Source: G965212005 sp965212005
GTDB taxonomy: Bacteria; Pseudomonadota; Gammaproteobacteria; Porifericomitales; Porifericomitaceae
NCBI GenBank assembly: GCA_965212005.1
Contig: OZ243038.1
Span: 1,054,001-1,118,000 of the forward strand
Direction of reading: 5' to 3'
Length of the DNA stretch: 64,000 nucleotides
The position numbers and the translations under genes were made by a program. Positions 55,022 to 63,883 of the stretch are shown piece after piece. Numbering within the stretch: the stretch's first letter is position 1; each line of letters starts with the position of its first letter. The notes beneath the pieces are model-generated. The model made no database searches. It saw only the letters and a program-made list of their open reading frames with translations, and had not been told where the DNA came from.

Positions 55022-56428
55022 ATGACAATGCCTGTAGATTCCCTGTTCCTGCTGCTGTTTCTGTTTGCCATCGCCGCCTGGTGCGGCTTGGGTTACTGCT
55101 ACTGGCAGCGGGGACGGCATCTGCGCAGGGAGACTGCCGATCGTATCAAGGCCGAGCAACAGGGCCTGCGCGTTCCCGAGTTGGAACAGCGCCTGCAGGA
55201 ACAGCAGGCCCGCCTGGAAGCGTTGCGGGCAGACTGTGCCAGGCTGCAGGCGCTGCTGGAGGCTGCGGAGCAAAATCAGAAAGTGTGGGAGCAGGCCCGT
55301 CGGCAGCTCGGCGACGCCTTCAAGGCGATGAGCGCCGATGCGCTGCACTCCAACAATGAGCAATTCCTCAAGCTGGCCCGGAGCAGCCTGGAGCGCTACC
55401 AGTCCGGCGCCCAGCAGGAACTGCAGTCCCGCCAGGAAGCGATCAACAAGTTAGTGCAGCCCGTGCAGGAGTCTTTGGAAAAATTCAACGTCCGGGTCAA
55501 CGACCTGGAAAAAGCGCGTGAAGGAGCCTACCGTGAGCTAAGCGAGCGCATCAGGGGGCTCACCGAGCACAGCAACCGCCTGCAGGCGGAAACCGCGCAG
55601 TTGTCAGGTGCGCTGCGCAGCCCCGTTGCGCGTGGCAAGTGGGGCGAGGCACAATTGAAGCGCATCCTGGAGCTGTCCGGCATGCTGGAACACTGCGATT
55701 TCACGGTGCAGAAAAGCGTAACCGCTACCGACGGCAGTCAGCGCCGTCCAGACGTGCTGGTGTTGTTGCCGGACGGGGGGCGCATTGCGGTGGACGCCAA
55801 GACGCCGCTCGACGCCTACCTTTGCGCCAGCAAAGAAACCGACGAGGCCCGCCGACTCCAGTACTTGGATGAGCACGCACAGCGCGTCCGTGAAACCGTG
55901 CGCGAACTCTCACGCAAGGCATACTGGGAACAGATCCAGCCGGCCCCCTCGCTGGTATTGTTGTACCTGCCGGGCGAGTCCTTCTATCAGGCCGCCCTGC
56001 AGCAGGACGCCGGCCTGTTGCAGAGCGGTGTGGAGCAGCGGGTGCTGCTGACCGGCCCCACCGCCCTGCTTGCGGTATTGAGTGCAGTGGCCCTGGCCTG
56101 GAGAGAGTGGAGAGTGCAGCAGAACGCACAGGAGATCAGCCGCCTGGGAGCGGAGTTGTATGATCGGATCCTCAAGCTCAATGAACACTGGAGCGATACC
56201 GGCAAGCACCTGGATCGCGCGGTACAGAGCTACAACCGCTCCGTCGCCTCCCTGGAAAGGCGGGTACTGGTCAGCGCACGGCGGTTTCAGCAGATGGGAG
56301 CGACCTCGGCAAGACAGGAACTGACAACACCCGCGTCGCTGGATACCGTGCCCAGGGACCCGCAGTTGACAGCCCCGGCAGGGCTTGCGGTGGACGAGGC
56401 AGACCCCGCCACCGAAGACACGCAATGA
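55022..56428 (+). CDS. rmuC: RmuC-family DNA recombination protein
   Basis: A 468-residue protein. An N-terminal membrane helix (LFLLLFLFAIAAWCGLGY) is followed by a long coiled coil (LEQRLQEQQARLEALRADC and onward) and a nuclease-like core with GKWGEAQLKRILE, RPDVLVLLPDG and AVDAKTPLDAYL. RmuC limits inversions at short repeats in Escherichia coli. It starts nine bases after tRNA-Arg. Confidence 0.9.
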   Translation: MTMPVDSLFLLLFLFAIAAWCGLGYCYWQRGRHLRRETADRIKAEQQGLRVPELEQRLQEQQARLEALRADCARLQALLEAAEQNQKVWEQARRQLGDAFKAMSADALHSNNEQFLKLARSSLERYQSGAQQELQSRQEAINKLVQPVQESLEKFNVRVNDLEKAREGAYRELSERIRGLTEHSNRLQAETAQLSGALRSPVARGKWGEAQLKRILELSGMLEHCDFTVQKSVTATDGSQRRPDVLVLLPDGGRIAVDAKTPLDAYLCASKETDEARRLQYLDEHAQRVRETVRELSRKAYWEQIQPAPSLVLLYLPGESFYQAALQQDAGLLQSGVEQRVLLTGPTALLAVLSAVALAWREWRVQQNAQEISRLGAELYDRILKLNEHWSDTGKHLDRAVQSYNRSVASLERRVLVSARRFQQMGATSARQELTTPASLDTVPRDPQLTAPAGLAVDEADPATEDTQ

Positions 56429-56467
56429 TTAACCCATACCGGCCCGCGGCAGGAACCCGGCAGTACG

Positions 56468-57331
56468 ATGGCAAAAAATAGGGCGTTTTTCTGCATCCCC
56501 CGCCGGGTACGGCTGTACCGGGGCGACGCCATCACTGAGATGTCCAAGCTGCGCAAGGAGTCTGTGGACCTGATCTTTGCTGATCCGCCCTACAGGCTTT
56601 CCAACGGCGGTTTCAGTTGTCACGCCGGGCGGCGCGTCCCGGTAGATAAGGGTGCCTGGGACCGGAGCCGTGGCGCCGAATCGGACTTTGCCTTTCACGA
56701 AGGCTGGATTGCCGCCTGCAGACGCGTACTCAAACCCAACGGAACCCTATGGGTGTCCGGCACCTACCATTCCATTTACGCCTGCGGTTACGCGCTACAA
56801 AAAGGCGGCTGGCATATCCTGAATGAGATCTCCTGGTGCAAACCCAATGCCCCGCCGCACCTGGCTCGCCGCATGTTTGCCGCTTGCCATGAAACACTGA
56901 TATGGGCGCGCAAGAGCAAACAGGCAAAACACGTTTTTCACTACGATGAAATGCGCGCCATGCCGGGAAATGCGGATTTTATGAAAAAAGAGCAGCGCCA
57001 GATGCGCAGCGTGTGGGCCATCAACACGCCGGCCGCCAGCGAGAAAATGCACGGCAAGCATCCCACCCAAAAACCGCTGGCCCTTTTGGATCGGATCATC
57101 CGTGCCTGTACCAACGAAGGGGACCTGGTGCTGGATCCCTTCTGCGGCAGCGCCACTACCGGCGTTGCCGCGTTGAGCCGGCGCCGGAAGTTTATCGGCA
57201 TAGATGCCGAATCCGGGTTTTTAGAAAAGCACGCGATTCCGCGCATCAAGGACGCTGTGAATGAACCGGAGCGCGGCCCGCGCCGGACTGCAAGTGCGCA
57301 AATGGAGCCTCCCTCCGCATCCGCAAGGTAG
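56468..57331 (+). CDS. Orphan adenine-specific DNA methyltransferase (DpnA/YhdJ-like)
   Basis: A 287-residue beta-class enzyme: the catalytic DPPY is at residues 39-42 and the cofactor motif DPFCGSATTG begins at residue 223. The stretch DPPYRLSNGGFSC and VDKGAWDRSRG resembles the second methylase of DpnII/MboI-type systems, which modify GATC, so that target is plausible. No restriction endonuclease gene is adjacent, so it may be a solitary methyltransferase with a regulatory or protective role. Confidence 0.85.
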   Translation: MAKNRAFFCIPRRVRLYRGDAITEMSKLRKESVDLIFADPPYRLSNGGFSCHAGRRVPVDKGAWDRSRGAESDFAFHEGWIAACRRVLKPNGTLWVSGTYHSIYACGYALQKGGWHILNEISWCKPNAPPHLARRMFAACHETLIWARKSKQAKHVFHYDEMRAMPGNADFMKKEQRQMRSVWAINTPAASEKMHGKHPTQKPLALLDRIIRACTNEGDLVLDPFCGSATTGVAALSRRRKFIGIDAESGFLEKHAIPRIKDAVNEPERGPRRTASAQMEPPSASAR

Positions 57332-57634
57332 GCAATGCACCCCTGCCCGGCCCGCTTATAATATACGCTGGACACGATGCTGGTCTTTCGTTCCGCAACC
57401 AGTCTCCGTTCCCGGAGCCGCTTTCGACACGGCAGCCCTGGACCGGCACGAACGACGGGCAAGTGGTTTCTCATCGGGACCATTTGACTTTCCGGGCTGA
57501 CACCGGGAGCTGACGAGGATGGACTCGACGATGGAAAATGGATCGGTATCATACAAGCCGTTAGGATAAACTTGACTATAAGCGGAGGATGCTTTGGCTG
57601 GCCACTCCGCTAATCCAAACAAGGAGAACCAACC
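57332..57634. other. Leader region of glyA
   Basis: About 300 bases. AGCGGAG (57581-57587) and CTCCGCT (57605-57611) can pair just upstream of the glyA ribosome site AAGGAGA. I see no glycine-riboswitch core and no clear promoter pair. Confidence 0.45.
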
Positions 57635-58891
57635 ATGTACAAAACAACAATGACGATTCAAGACTTTGATGATGAACTCTGGCAAGCGATGAAGCAGGAA
57701 AACAGGCGCCAGGAAGAGCACGTTGAGTTGATTGCCTCTGAAAACCATGCCAGTCCGCGGGTACTGCAGGCACAAGGATCGGTTCTAACCAACAAGTATG
57801 CCGAAGGTTATCCGGGGAAACGTTACTATGGAGGCTGCGAGCACGTGGACATTGTCGAGCAGCTCGCCATTGATCGGGCCAAGAAACTGTTCGGTGCGGA
57901 CTATGCCAACGTGCAGCCGCATTCCGGTTCGCAAGCCAATGGAGCCGTGTACCTGGCGCTTTTGCAGCCGGGGGACACGATCCTCGGCATGAGCCTGGCA
58001 CACGGCGGACATCTGACCCATGGCGCGAAAGTCAACTTCTCCGGCAAATTCTACAACAGCATTCAATACGGACTTAGGGCCGATACCGGCAGGGTCGACT
58101 ACGATGAGGTGGAACGCCTGGCGCTGAAGCACAAGCCCAAGCTTCTGATGACCGGGTTTTCCGCCTACTCCCGTATACTGGACTGGGAACGCTTTCGTGC
58201 CATAGCCGACAAGGTAGGCGCCCTGATGGTAGCGGACATTGCCCATGTTGCAGGGCTGGTCGCAACTGGATTTTATCCAAGCCCGGTACAGATCGCAGAC
58301 GTCACCACCACGACTACCCATAAGACCCTGCGCGGTCCGCGCTCGGGTCTGATCCTGGCCAGGAAAAATCCGGAAATAGAGAAGAAGATCAACTCCATGA
58401 TTTTTCCGGGCTACCAGGGAGGGCCGCTCATGCACGTCATTGCCGCCAAGGCAGTTTCCCTCAAAGAGGCCATGCAGCCGGAATTCAAGGAATACCAGCA
58501 CCAGGTCGTGCAAAATGCACGTGCCATGGCCAATACTTGCATACAGCACAAATTAACGGTGGTTTCCGGCGGCACCGACAACCACCTTTTTCTGCTCAGC
58601 TTGATCGACAAGAAGCTGACCGGGAAGGAAGTGGACGCGGCGCTGGGGCGGGCCAACATTACCGTCAACAAAAACGCGGTACCCGATGATCCGAAATCTC
58701 CTTTTGTTACCAGCGGTATTCGCATCGGCACTCCCGCGATTACCACGCGCGGATTCGGCGAACAGGAATCCGTTCAGGTTGCCACTTGGATCTGCGACAT
58801 CATCGACAACGTTCAGGACGATTCGCTGATCGCGGATATTCGAGGCGAAGTACAGGACTTGTGCCGGCGATTCCCGATTTACACGAACTGA
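57635..58891 (+). CDS. glyA: Serine hydroxymethyltransferase
   Basis: A 418-residue PLP enzyme interconverting serine and glycine and supplying one-carbon units to folate. The cofactor lysine is K230 in TTTTHKTLRGPRSG. Other family blocks are NKYAEGYPGKRYYGGCEHVD, SGSQANGAVYLALL and TPAITTRGFGEQE. The ATG follows AAGGAGA. The gene order glyA, nrdR, ribD is shared with many proteobacteria. Confidence 0.96.
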   Translation: MYKTTMTIQDFDDELWQAMKQENRRQEEHVELIASENHASPRVLQAQGSVLTNKYAEGYPGKRYYGGCEHVDIVEQLAIDRAKKLFGADYANVQPHSGSQANGAVYLALLQPGDTILGMSLAHGGHLTHGAKVNFSGKFYNSIQYGLRADTGRVDYDEVERLALKHKPKLLMTGFSAYSRILDWERFRAIADKVGALMVADIAHVAGLVATGFYPSPVQIADVTTTTTHKTLRGPRSGLILARKNPEIEKKINSMIFPGYQGGPLMHVIAAKAVSLKEAMQPEFKEYQHQVVQNARAMANTCIQHKLTVVSGGTDNHLFLLSLIDKKLTGKEVDAALGRANITVNKNAVPDDPKSPFVTSGIRIGTPAITTRGFGEQESVQVATWICDIIDNVQDDSLIADIRGEVQDLCRRFPIYTN

Positions 58892-58962
58892 GTGCCGGGT
58901 CGCACGTCTCGCTGCATGAGGCGTCCTGCAATTTTCCGGATTGAGTTAGACTATCCAAGACC

Positions 58963-59475
58963 ATGCAGTGTCCTTTTTGCAGATCCAAGGAAAAGACCAT
59001 TGTTGTAGACAGCCGCCGGAACGGCGACCGCACCCGGCGGCGTCGCAAGTGCGAGGAATGTAAGGCACGTTTTACCACCTACGAGAGCATGGAATGCAGA
59101 TATCCGCGCATAGTCAAATCGAACAACCGCCGGGAAGAATACCAACAGGATAAACTGGGTCGCAGCATCGATCTCGCTTTGCGCAAAAGGCCAATCATCA
59201 CTGCCGAACGCAATAAGCTGATCACTAGCATCGAACACAGCCTGTTTCAATACAAAAAGGAAGAAGTCGACGCCAAGTGGCTGGGGAAGCAGGTGATGCA
59301 GGCCCTGCTGGCACTGGACCAGGTTGCCTACGTGCGCTATGCCTCCGTGTACCAGGCTTTCAATGACGTGGAAGCCTTCCTGGAAGAAATCAGCGATCTG
59401 AAAAGCATGCCGTCCGCCAAAACCAAGCAGGCCCAGATCGACTTATTCTCCGGAGGCCGGGAGGGCAGTGCTTGA
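58963..59475 (+). CDS. nrdR: NrdR ribonucleotide reductase repressor
   Basis: A 170-residue regulator: an N-terminal zinc ribbon (CPFC and CEEC), then an ATP-cone (RRNGDRTRRRRKCEECKARF; KSNNRREEYQQDKL; RSIDLALRKRPI). It senses ATP/dATP and represses ribonucleotide reductase genes. Its stop overlaps the ribD start by TTGA. Confidence 0.94.
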   Translation: MQCPFCRSKEKTIVVDSRRNGDRTRRRRKCEECKARFTTYESMECRYPRIVKSNNRREEYQQDKLGRSIDLALRKRPIITAERNKLITSIEHSLFQYKKEEVDAKWLGKQVMQALLALDQVAYVRYASVYQAFNDVEAFLEEISDLKSMPSAKTKQAQIDLFSGGREGSA

Positions 59476-60599
59476 GCTGGAACCCGGAGGATCACGTCTT
59501 TATGGCCCGCGCCCTGCACCTGGCAGAGCGCGGTCGCTACAGCGCCCATCCCAATCCCTGCGTAGGCTGCCTGCTGGTGCGCGACGGCACTCGGATCGGG
59601 GAGGGATGGCACAGCCGGGCAGGAGAAATGCACGCCGAGGCCATGGCCCTGGAAAAGGCAGCCAAGCGTGCACACGGCGCAAGCTGCTATGTGACCCTGG
59701 AACCCTGTCACCACTATGGACGCACACCCCCTTGCGATCGGGCCTTAATCACGGCAGGCGTGGCCCGGGTTGTGATCGCGATGCAGGATCCAGACCCCCG
59801 GGTTGCCGGTCAGGGAGCCAGCCGGTTAGCCGAAGCCGGCGTTCGCGTCGAACTCGGACTGATGGAGGACGCCGCCGAACGCTTGAATCAAGGCTACTTG
59901 AAACGGATCCGGGAAGGCTATCCATACGTGCGCAGCAAGTTGGCGATGAGCCTGGACGGACGCACCGCTGCTGCCGACGGCAGCAGCCGCTGGATCAGCT
60001 CCGAAGCATCACGGGCCGACGTGCAGCAGTGGCGGGCCCGCAGTTCCGCCATCCTGACCGGCGTATCCACCGTGATCGCCGACAATCCCAAGCTCACTGT
60101 GCGTCATTCCCGCTTTGTCACCCATTCCCGACAGCCGTTGAGAGTGGTTGCTGATTCTACCCTGCGCATACCCGCGACAGCCAACGTGCTGACCGGGGAA
60201 GGCAGGGCTCTGCTATTCACTAATAAGCCGAATCCTGAAAAACAGCGATTGTTGGAAAACAACCAACCGCAAAACCAGATCATCCAGTTCAAAGGAGACG
60301 CCACCCACAGGCTGAAGCAGGCGCTGTGTCACTTGGCACAGAAAGAGCAGGTCAATGAATTACTGGTGGAATCGGGGCCTGCGCTGGGCGGCTCCCTGCT
60401 GAGCGCAGGCCTGGTAGACGAGTTACTACTCTACGTATCCCCCTCCCTGCTCGGGCATCGGGGCGCGCCCCTGTTCCAAATGCCGAATGTAACCACCATT
60501 TCCGATCGGTTTGCGCTACGTATCATCGAGATACGCCAATTCGGCCTCGATCTGCGCATTACCCTGGTACCCTCCTCCAAACCCCAAACAAAAAGCTGA
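59472..60599 (+). CDS. ribD: Bifunctional riboflavin biosynthesis protein RibD
   Basis: A 375-residue fusion of a deaminase and a reductase for the second and third steps of riboflavin synthesis. The deaminase zinc site is HAEAMALEKA with PCHHYGRTPPC. The reductase half has KLAMSLDGRTAA, SSEASRADVQQWR, LVESGPALGGSLL and LLYVSPSLLG. The start is a TTG overlapping nrdR; an ATG at 59502 is possible but would trim the first helix. No ribE or ribBA follows, so the pathway is scattered. Confidence 0.93.
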   Translation: MSWNPEDHVFMARALHLAERGRYSAHPNPCVGCLLVRDGTRIGEGWHSRAGEMHAEAMALEKAAKRAHGASCYVTLEPCHHYGRTPPCDRALITAGVARVVIAMQDPDPRVAGQGASRLAEAGVRVELGLMEDAAERLNQGYLKRIREGYPYVRSKLAMSLDGRTAAADGSSRWISSEASRADVQQWRARSSAILTGVSTVIADNPKLTVRHSRFVTHSRQPLRVVADSTLRIPATANVLTGEGRALLFTNKPNPEKQRLLENNQPQNQIIQFKGDATHRLKQALCHLAQKEQVNELLVESGPALGGSLLSAGLVDELLLYVSPSLLGHRGAPLFQMPNVTTISDRFALRIIEIRQFGLDLRITLVPSSKPQTKS

Positions 60600-61020
60600 G
60601 CCGCAGCGGTTGCCGCCGTCAACAGCCCGCCCATCGTGCTGCTCCCACCCGCTTTCAGATCCCCGATGATTGAACGTAAAACTGCTCATCCTTTTCCCGG
60701 CACACGGCTTCCGCGCCGATGCGGATCGGATGCCGTTCCTCAAATCGTGGCAACGCGTCCAGCCTCGTTTACGCCGCATTTCGCAAATTCAGCAGCGGGA
60801 GACTGCTCCTGCCCAGGCAATCCCCGGCGACCGATGCCCAGGCGAAACGGACCAGGCCGGGCCGGAGGGCCTTTAGAAAGCAGGGATAAACGGGAAACCG
60901 GCGCCAGTGCCCCCCACTACGCCGGGACCTGGCTCCGGCTGCCATGGGCGGCAAGAATGATGAAACCCCGGCGTCCGGCGCACAAAAATCCCGTGTACGC
61001 GGCGCAATATACGTCAAGGC
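60600..61020. other. Intergenic region between ribD and tag
   Basis: About 420 bases. The frames here carry no recognisable family motif. No terminator or strong hairpin was found. Confidence 0.5.
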
Positions 61021-61629
61021 ATGAAGACTGAAGACGGCAAAAAGCGCTGTGGGTGGGCCGTTCAGCATCCGATGCTAACTGCCTACCACGACCGCGAATG
61101 GGGCCTGCCTGTGCACGATGATCGTACCCATTTCGAGTTTCTGCTGCTGGACGGCGCCCAGGCCGGATTGAGTTGGAAAACCATTTTGCACAAACGGGAA
61201 AATTATCGTGCCGCCTTCAGCGGCTTTGATCCGCGCAAGATTGCCCATTACGGAGAGCCTGAAATACACTCCCTGCTGGCCAATGCCGGGATCGTTCGCA
61301 ATCGCCTCAAGATCCGTTCTGCCATCACCAATGCACAAGTATTTCTACGCATCCAGCGTGAATTCGGCAGCTTTGACGCCTATGTATGGGCCTTTGTCGG
61401 CGGCAGGACGATGCAGAATCGATGGCGCTTCATGAAACAAGTTCCCACTTCCACGGCAGAGAGCGACGCACTCTCCGCCGACTTGAAAAAGCGCGGCATG
61501 TCTTTTGTGGGCACGATCATTATCTACGCCTATATGCAGTCCGCGGGGATGGTGAATGATCACGTCACGAGCTGCTTTCGTCATGCCAAGTTAGCCCGCG
61601 GTGCCCGCCCCAGGGCGCGCAGAGGGTAA
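61021..61629 (+). CDS. tag: DNA-3-methyladenine glycosylase I
   Basis: A 202-residue repair enzyme that removes 3-methyladenine. Family blocks are RCGWAVQHPMLTAYHDREWG, GAQAGLSWKTIL, KKRGMSFVGTIIIYAYMQ and AGMVNDHVTSCFRH, which contains part of the zinc site. The arginine-rich C-terminus runs past the usual family end and may be unimportant. Confidence 0.92.
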   Translation: MKTEDGKKRCGWAVQHPMLTAYHDREWGLPVHDDRTHFEFLLLDGAQAGLSWKTILHKRENYRAAFSGFDPRKIAHYGEPEIHSLLANAGIVRNRLKIRSAITNAQVFLRIQREFGSFDAYVWAFVGGRTMQNRWRFMKQVPTSTAESDALSADLKKRGMSFVGTIIIYAYMQSAGMVNDHVTSCFRHAKLARGARPRARRG

Positions 61630-61982
61630 CAGGCCGGCGCGCACCGGACAGGTGCCGGCGGCCTGATCCACTGCGTCTGACTACCGCCGATCCCCGTCCG
61701 CGCGTACAGGGAAACGGGAGCGGACAGCGCTGGTCGTGCCGGGTGCGGGCGCATGTATTCGACCATACCGGTGCCCCGGCAGCTGCTCCGGATCCGTACG
61801 GAAATGATGGAAATACGCAGATTAACGCCCGAGACTCCCGCCGCCCTCCGGATTCCGAAGCGGGGATTGCGCCCTGCCGGGCCAGCCGCCGCATTTTTCC
61901 GGGCACCGCATTGACGGACTGCCCGAGGCCACCTTATGCTATGCGTTCCCGGTATTGCAGCAATACAGATCGTCAAAAGACG
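61630..61982. other. Intergenic region before the tRNA cluster
   Basis: About 350 bases with no credible gene. It should contain the promoter for the tRNA cluster, but I cannot point to a convincing -35/-10 pair. Confidence 0.5.
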
Positions 61983-62061
<79 letters not shown>

Positions 62062-62101
62062 CGTACCTGTCACGTAACTGCGGAAGGCCATACCATTCCT
62101 C

Positions 62102-62179
62102 GCGCCCGTAGCTCAACGGGAACAGAGCATCGGCCTTCTAAGCCGGGGGTTGCAGGTTCGAGTCCTGCCGGGCGCGCCA
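62102..62179 (+). tRNA. tRNA-Arg (TCT)
   Basis: A complete cloverleaf with encoded CCA. The acceptor stem is GCGCCCG/CGGGCGC. The loop CTTCTAA has anticodon TCT at 62137-62139. The acceptor is the same as in tRNA-Arg(ACG) at 54935. Confidence 0.94.
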
Positions 62180-62193
62180 TACACTGCCCGCAT

Positions 62194-62270
62194 GGTGAGC
62201 GTAGCTCAGGTGGTAGAGCATCGGATTGTGGCTCCGGAGGTCGTGGGTTCGAATCCCATCGTTCACCCCA
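62194..62270 (+). tRNA. tRNA-His (GTG)
   Basis: A cloverleaf with encoded CCA and the extra 5' guanosine (62194) opposite C73 that marks tRNA-His. The acceptor stem is GTGAGCG/CGTTCAC and anticodon GTG is at 62228-62230. Confidence 0.95.
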
Positions 62271-62421
62271 TATGCCAGCAAAAAAGCGCGCATCCGTTGC
62301 CGATGGCAACAGCGGAGCGTTACTGCAGGGACAATGTGGAAACGGCAAGCTGGGAAAGGAGTGAAATGAAAAGGAAGAAGGCAGGCGAAAATAAAAGCAA
62401 GACGGTAATTACGATGCAAAT

Positions 62422-62711
62422 GGGCCTCTAGCTCAATTTGGTAGAGCAGTGGACTCTTACGGCAAGTGAGCCTCGACGGCGCGAGCCGTCGATGAGCACC
62501 GGGTGAATTGCGGGAAACCTAAGGGTCTTGACCTACGGCGACCCGCAGCCAAGCCCCAGGGACGGGGAAGGTTCAGAGACTAGCGGAGCAGGGAGCATAA
62601 ACCGCCTGAGTGCCCGGCACCCCTCGGGGTGATGAGATAGTCCAGTCTGGCCGGAAACGGCGAGGTAGCTGAATCCATTGGTTCGGGGTTCGAGTCCCCG
62701 GGGGCCTACCA
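62422..62711 (+). tRNA. tRNA-Lys (CTT) interrupted by a group I intron
   Basis: The exons are 62422-62458 and 62672-62711; joined they make a 77-nt tRNA with encoded CCA. The acceptor is GGGCCTC/GGGGCCT, the anticodon stem is GTGGA/TCCAT and the joined loop is CTCTTAA, so the anticodon is CTT (62456-62458). The T arm is CGGGG-TTCGAGT-CCCCG. The first exon ends in U and the intron ends in G, as group I splicing requires. Insertion is between positions 36 and 37. Confidence 0.88.
62459..62671 (+). ncRNA. Self-splicing group I intron (IC3-like) in tRNA-Lys
   Basis: A 213-nt intron without a reading frame. Core parts are readable: P2 CGACGGC-GCGA-GCCGTCG (62474-62491) capped by a GNRA loop; P4 strands GCGGG (62510) and CCCGC (62542); AGCCAAGCCC (62547); P7 strand CAGAGACTA (62574) facing ATAGTCC (62637); a P8-like hairpin CACCC-CTCG-GGGTG; and P9 GCCG-GAAA-CGGC (62650-62661), again a GNRA loop. 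These blocks closely resemble the Azoarcus tRNA-Ile intron. The P1 pairing with exon CUCUU through AAGUGAG is imperfect. Confidence 0.88.
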
Positions 62712-63014
62712 TTCTTTGGAACATGCATCAACATCCCGGCCCTGCTCGCACCACGCCCGGGCAGTGGACCATGATAAAATCACCGGCCCCGCAAACAGCG
62801 CTCCCCTTCCATCGGATTAAACTTCAGGATGGGCGCGTTCATGGAACGGATTGCCTCAGCGACGATTCAGCCAGACGGCAGGGAAACGGCGGAAACATGA
62901 ACCGGGCCTGGGGTCCGGTAACGGAAATTGCCTCTGCCCGCGAGATTAGGCATATCTTGGATCGATCCCCAGCAGCCTGGAGCACATCGGCAGTCATGTC
63001 CCAGCTTGCCGAGT
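62712..63014. other. Intergenic region after the tRNA cluster
   Basis: About 300 bases between tRNA-Lys and the convergent rdgB gene. A short plus-strand frame here has no recognisable features. No phage integrase or attachment-like repeat of the tRNA 3' end is seen. Confidence 0.5.
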
Positions 63015-63668
63015 TCAGCAGCCGAGCGCTTTGACGAGCTTACGTAAAGCCTGCCCGCGGTGACTCAGGCGATTCTTATGCGCCGCATCAAGTTGCGCCG
63101 AGGTACAGCCCAGCTGCGGCAGGTAGAACACCGGATCATAGCCAAACCCGCCGCTACCGCACGGTTCTTCGGTGATGAATCCCTGCCAGGCTCCCTCGCA
63201 GACGATAGGCTGTTCATCGTCTGCATCGCGCAAATAAACCAACAGGCAGCGAAAACAGGCATTGCGCTGCGAGGGCGGAACGCCCTTGAGCTTGCCCAGC
63301 AGGTAATGCAGGTTTTCGTCGTCGCCGGCACCCTCCCCGGCATAGCGCGCCGAGTAGACGCCCGGCGCCCCTCCCAAGGCAGCCACTTCCAGCCCGGAAT
63401 CGTCAGCGATGGCGGGCAGACCGCCGTGGCGGCAAGCATTACGCGCCTTGATGAGAGCATTTTCCAGGAAGCTGTCACCGGTCTCTGCTGCTTCCGGCAC
63501 CCCCAGTTCAGCCTGTGACCGCAGGCGCAGGTCCAGTGACGCGCACATGGCCTTCAGTTCCCTGAGCTTGCCGCCATTGTGGCTGGCAAGCAGGATCGTC
63601 TGGCCCGCGGCCTCCCGGCTGCGGACCTCGTTTTCCCGTGCTTCAGTAAACCCAAGATCCTTTTTCAC
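63015..63668 (-). CDS. rdgB: dITP/XTP pyrophosphatase (RdgB/HAM1)
   Basis: It removes non-canonical purine nucleotides from the pool. Family motifs are LLASHNGGKLRELKAM near the N-terminus, AIADDSGLEVAALGGAPGVYSARYAG in the centre (split here as adjacent motifs) and GSGGFGYDPVFYLP, with AALDAAHKNRLSHRGQA-like sequence at the C-terminus. The frame extends to 63911 but would then overlap rph. A GTG at 63668 gives 217 residues, close to family length, though no ribosome site proves it. Confidence 0.88.
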   Translation of the reverse strand: MKKDLGFTEARENEVRSREAAGQTILLASHNGGKLRELKAMCASLDLRLRSQAELGVPEAAETGDSFLENALIKARNACRHGGLPAIADDSGLEVAALGGAPGVYSARYAGEGAGDDENLHYLLGKLKGVPPSQRNACFRCLLVYLRDADDEQPIVCEGAWQGFITEEPCGSGGFGYDPVFYLPQLGCTSAQLDAAHKNRLSHRGQALRKLVKALGC

Positions 63669-63883
63669 CGAAAAGATAACTCCAAAATCCAAGCTTATTT
63701 CCGTCGAGGAGCATCGCGGCCTTGCCAGTACCGGTCGATCTAGCGGCTGCGCCCGCAACCGCGCAGCCGTTGTTTCGTCAAAATCCGGCTCGTTTCCAGC
63801 ATCAGGCCGGTATGGCCAGTAACAGGCACCCCGGAAATTGGCAGCTACAGCGGGCGCAAAGCCGCGCAAAGTGGAAGAACGGC

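Noticed and set aside
57332..57634. Glycine riboswitch upstream of glyA
   Set aside because: No conserved glycine-aptamer core can be found; only a short inverted repeat is present.
62712..63014. Prophage or island integration at the tRNA-Lys 3' end
   Set aside because: No integrase and no repeated copy of the tRNA 3' end is present in the following sequence within the window.
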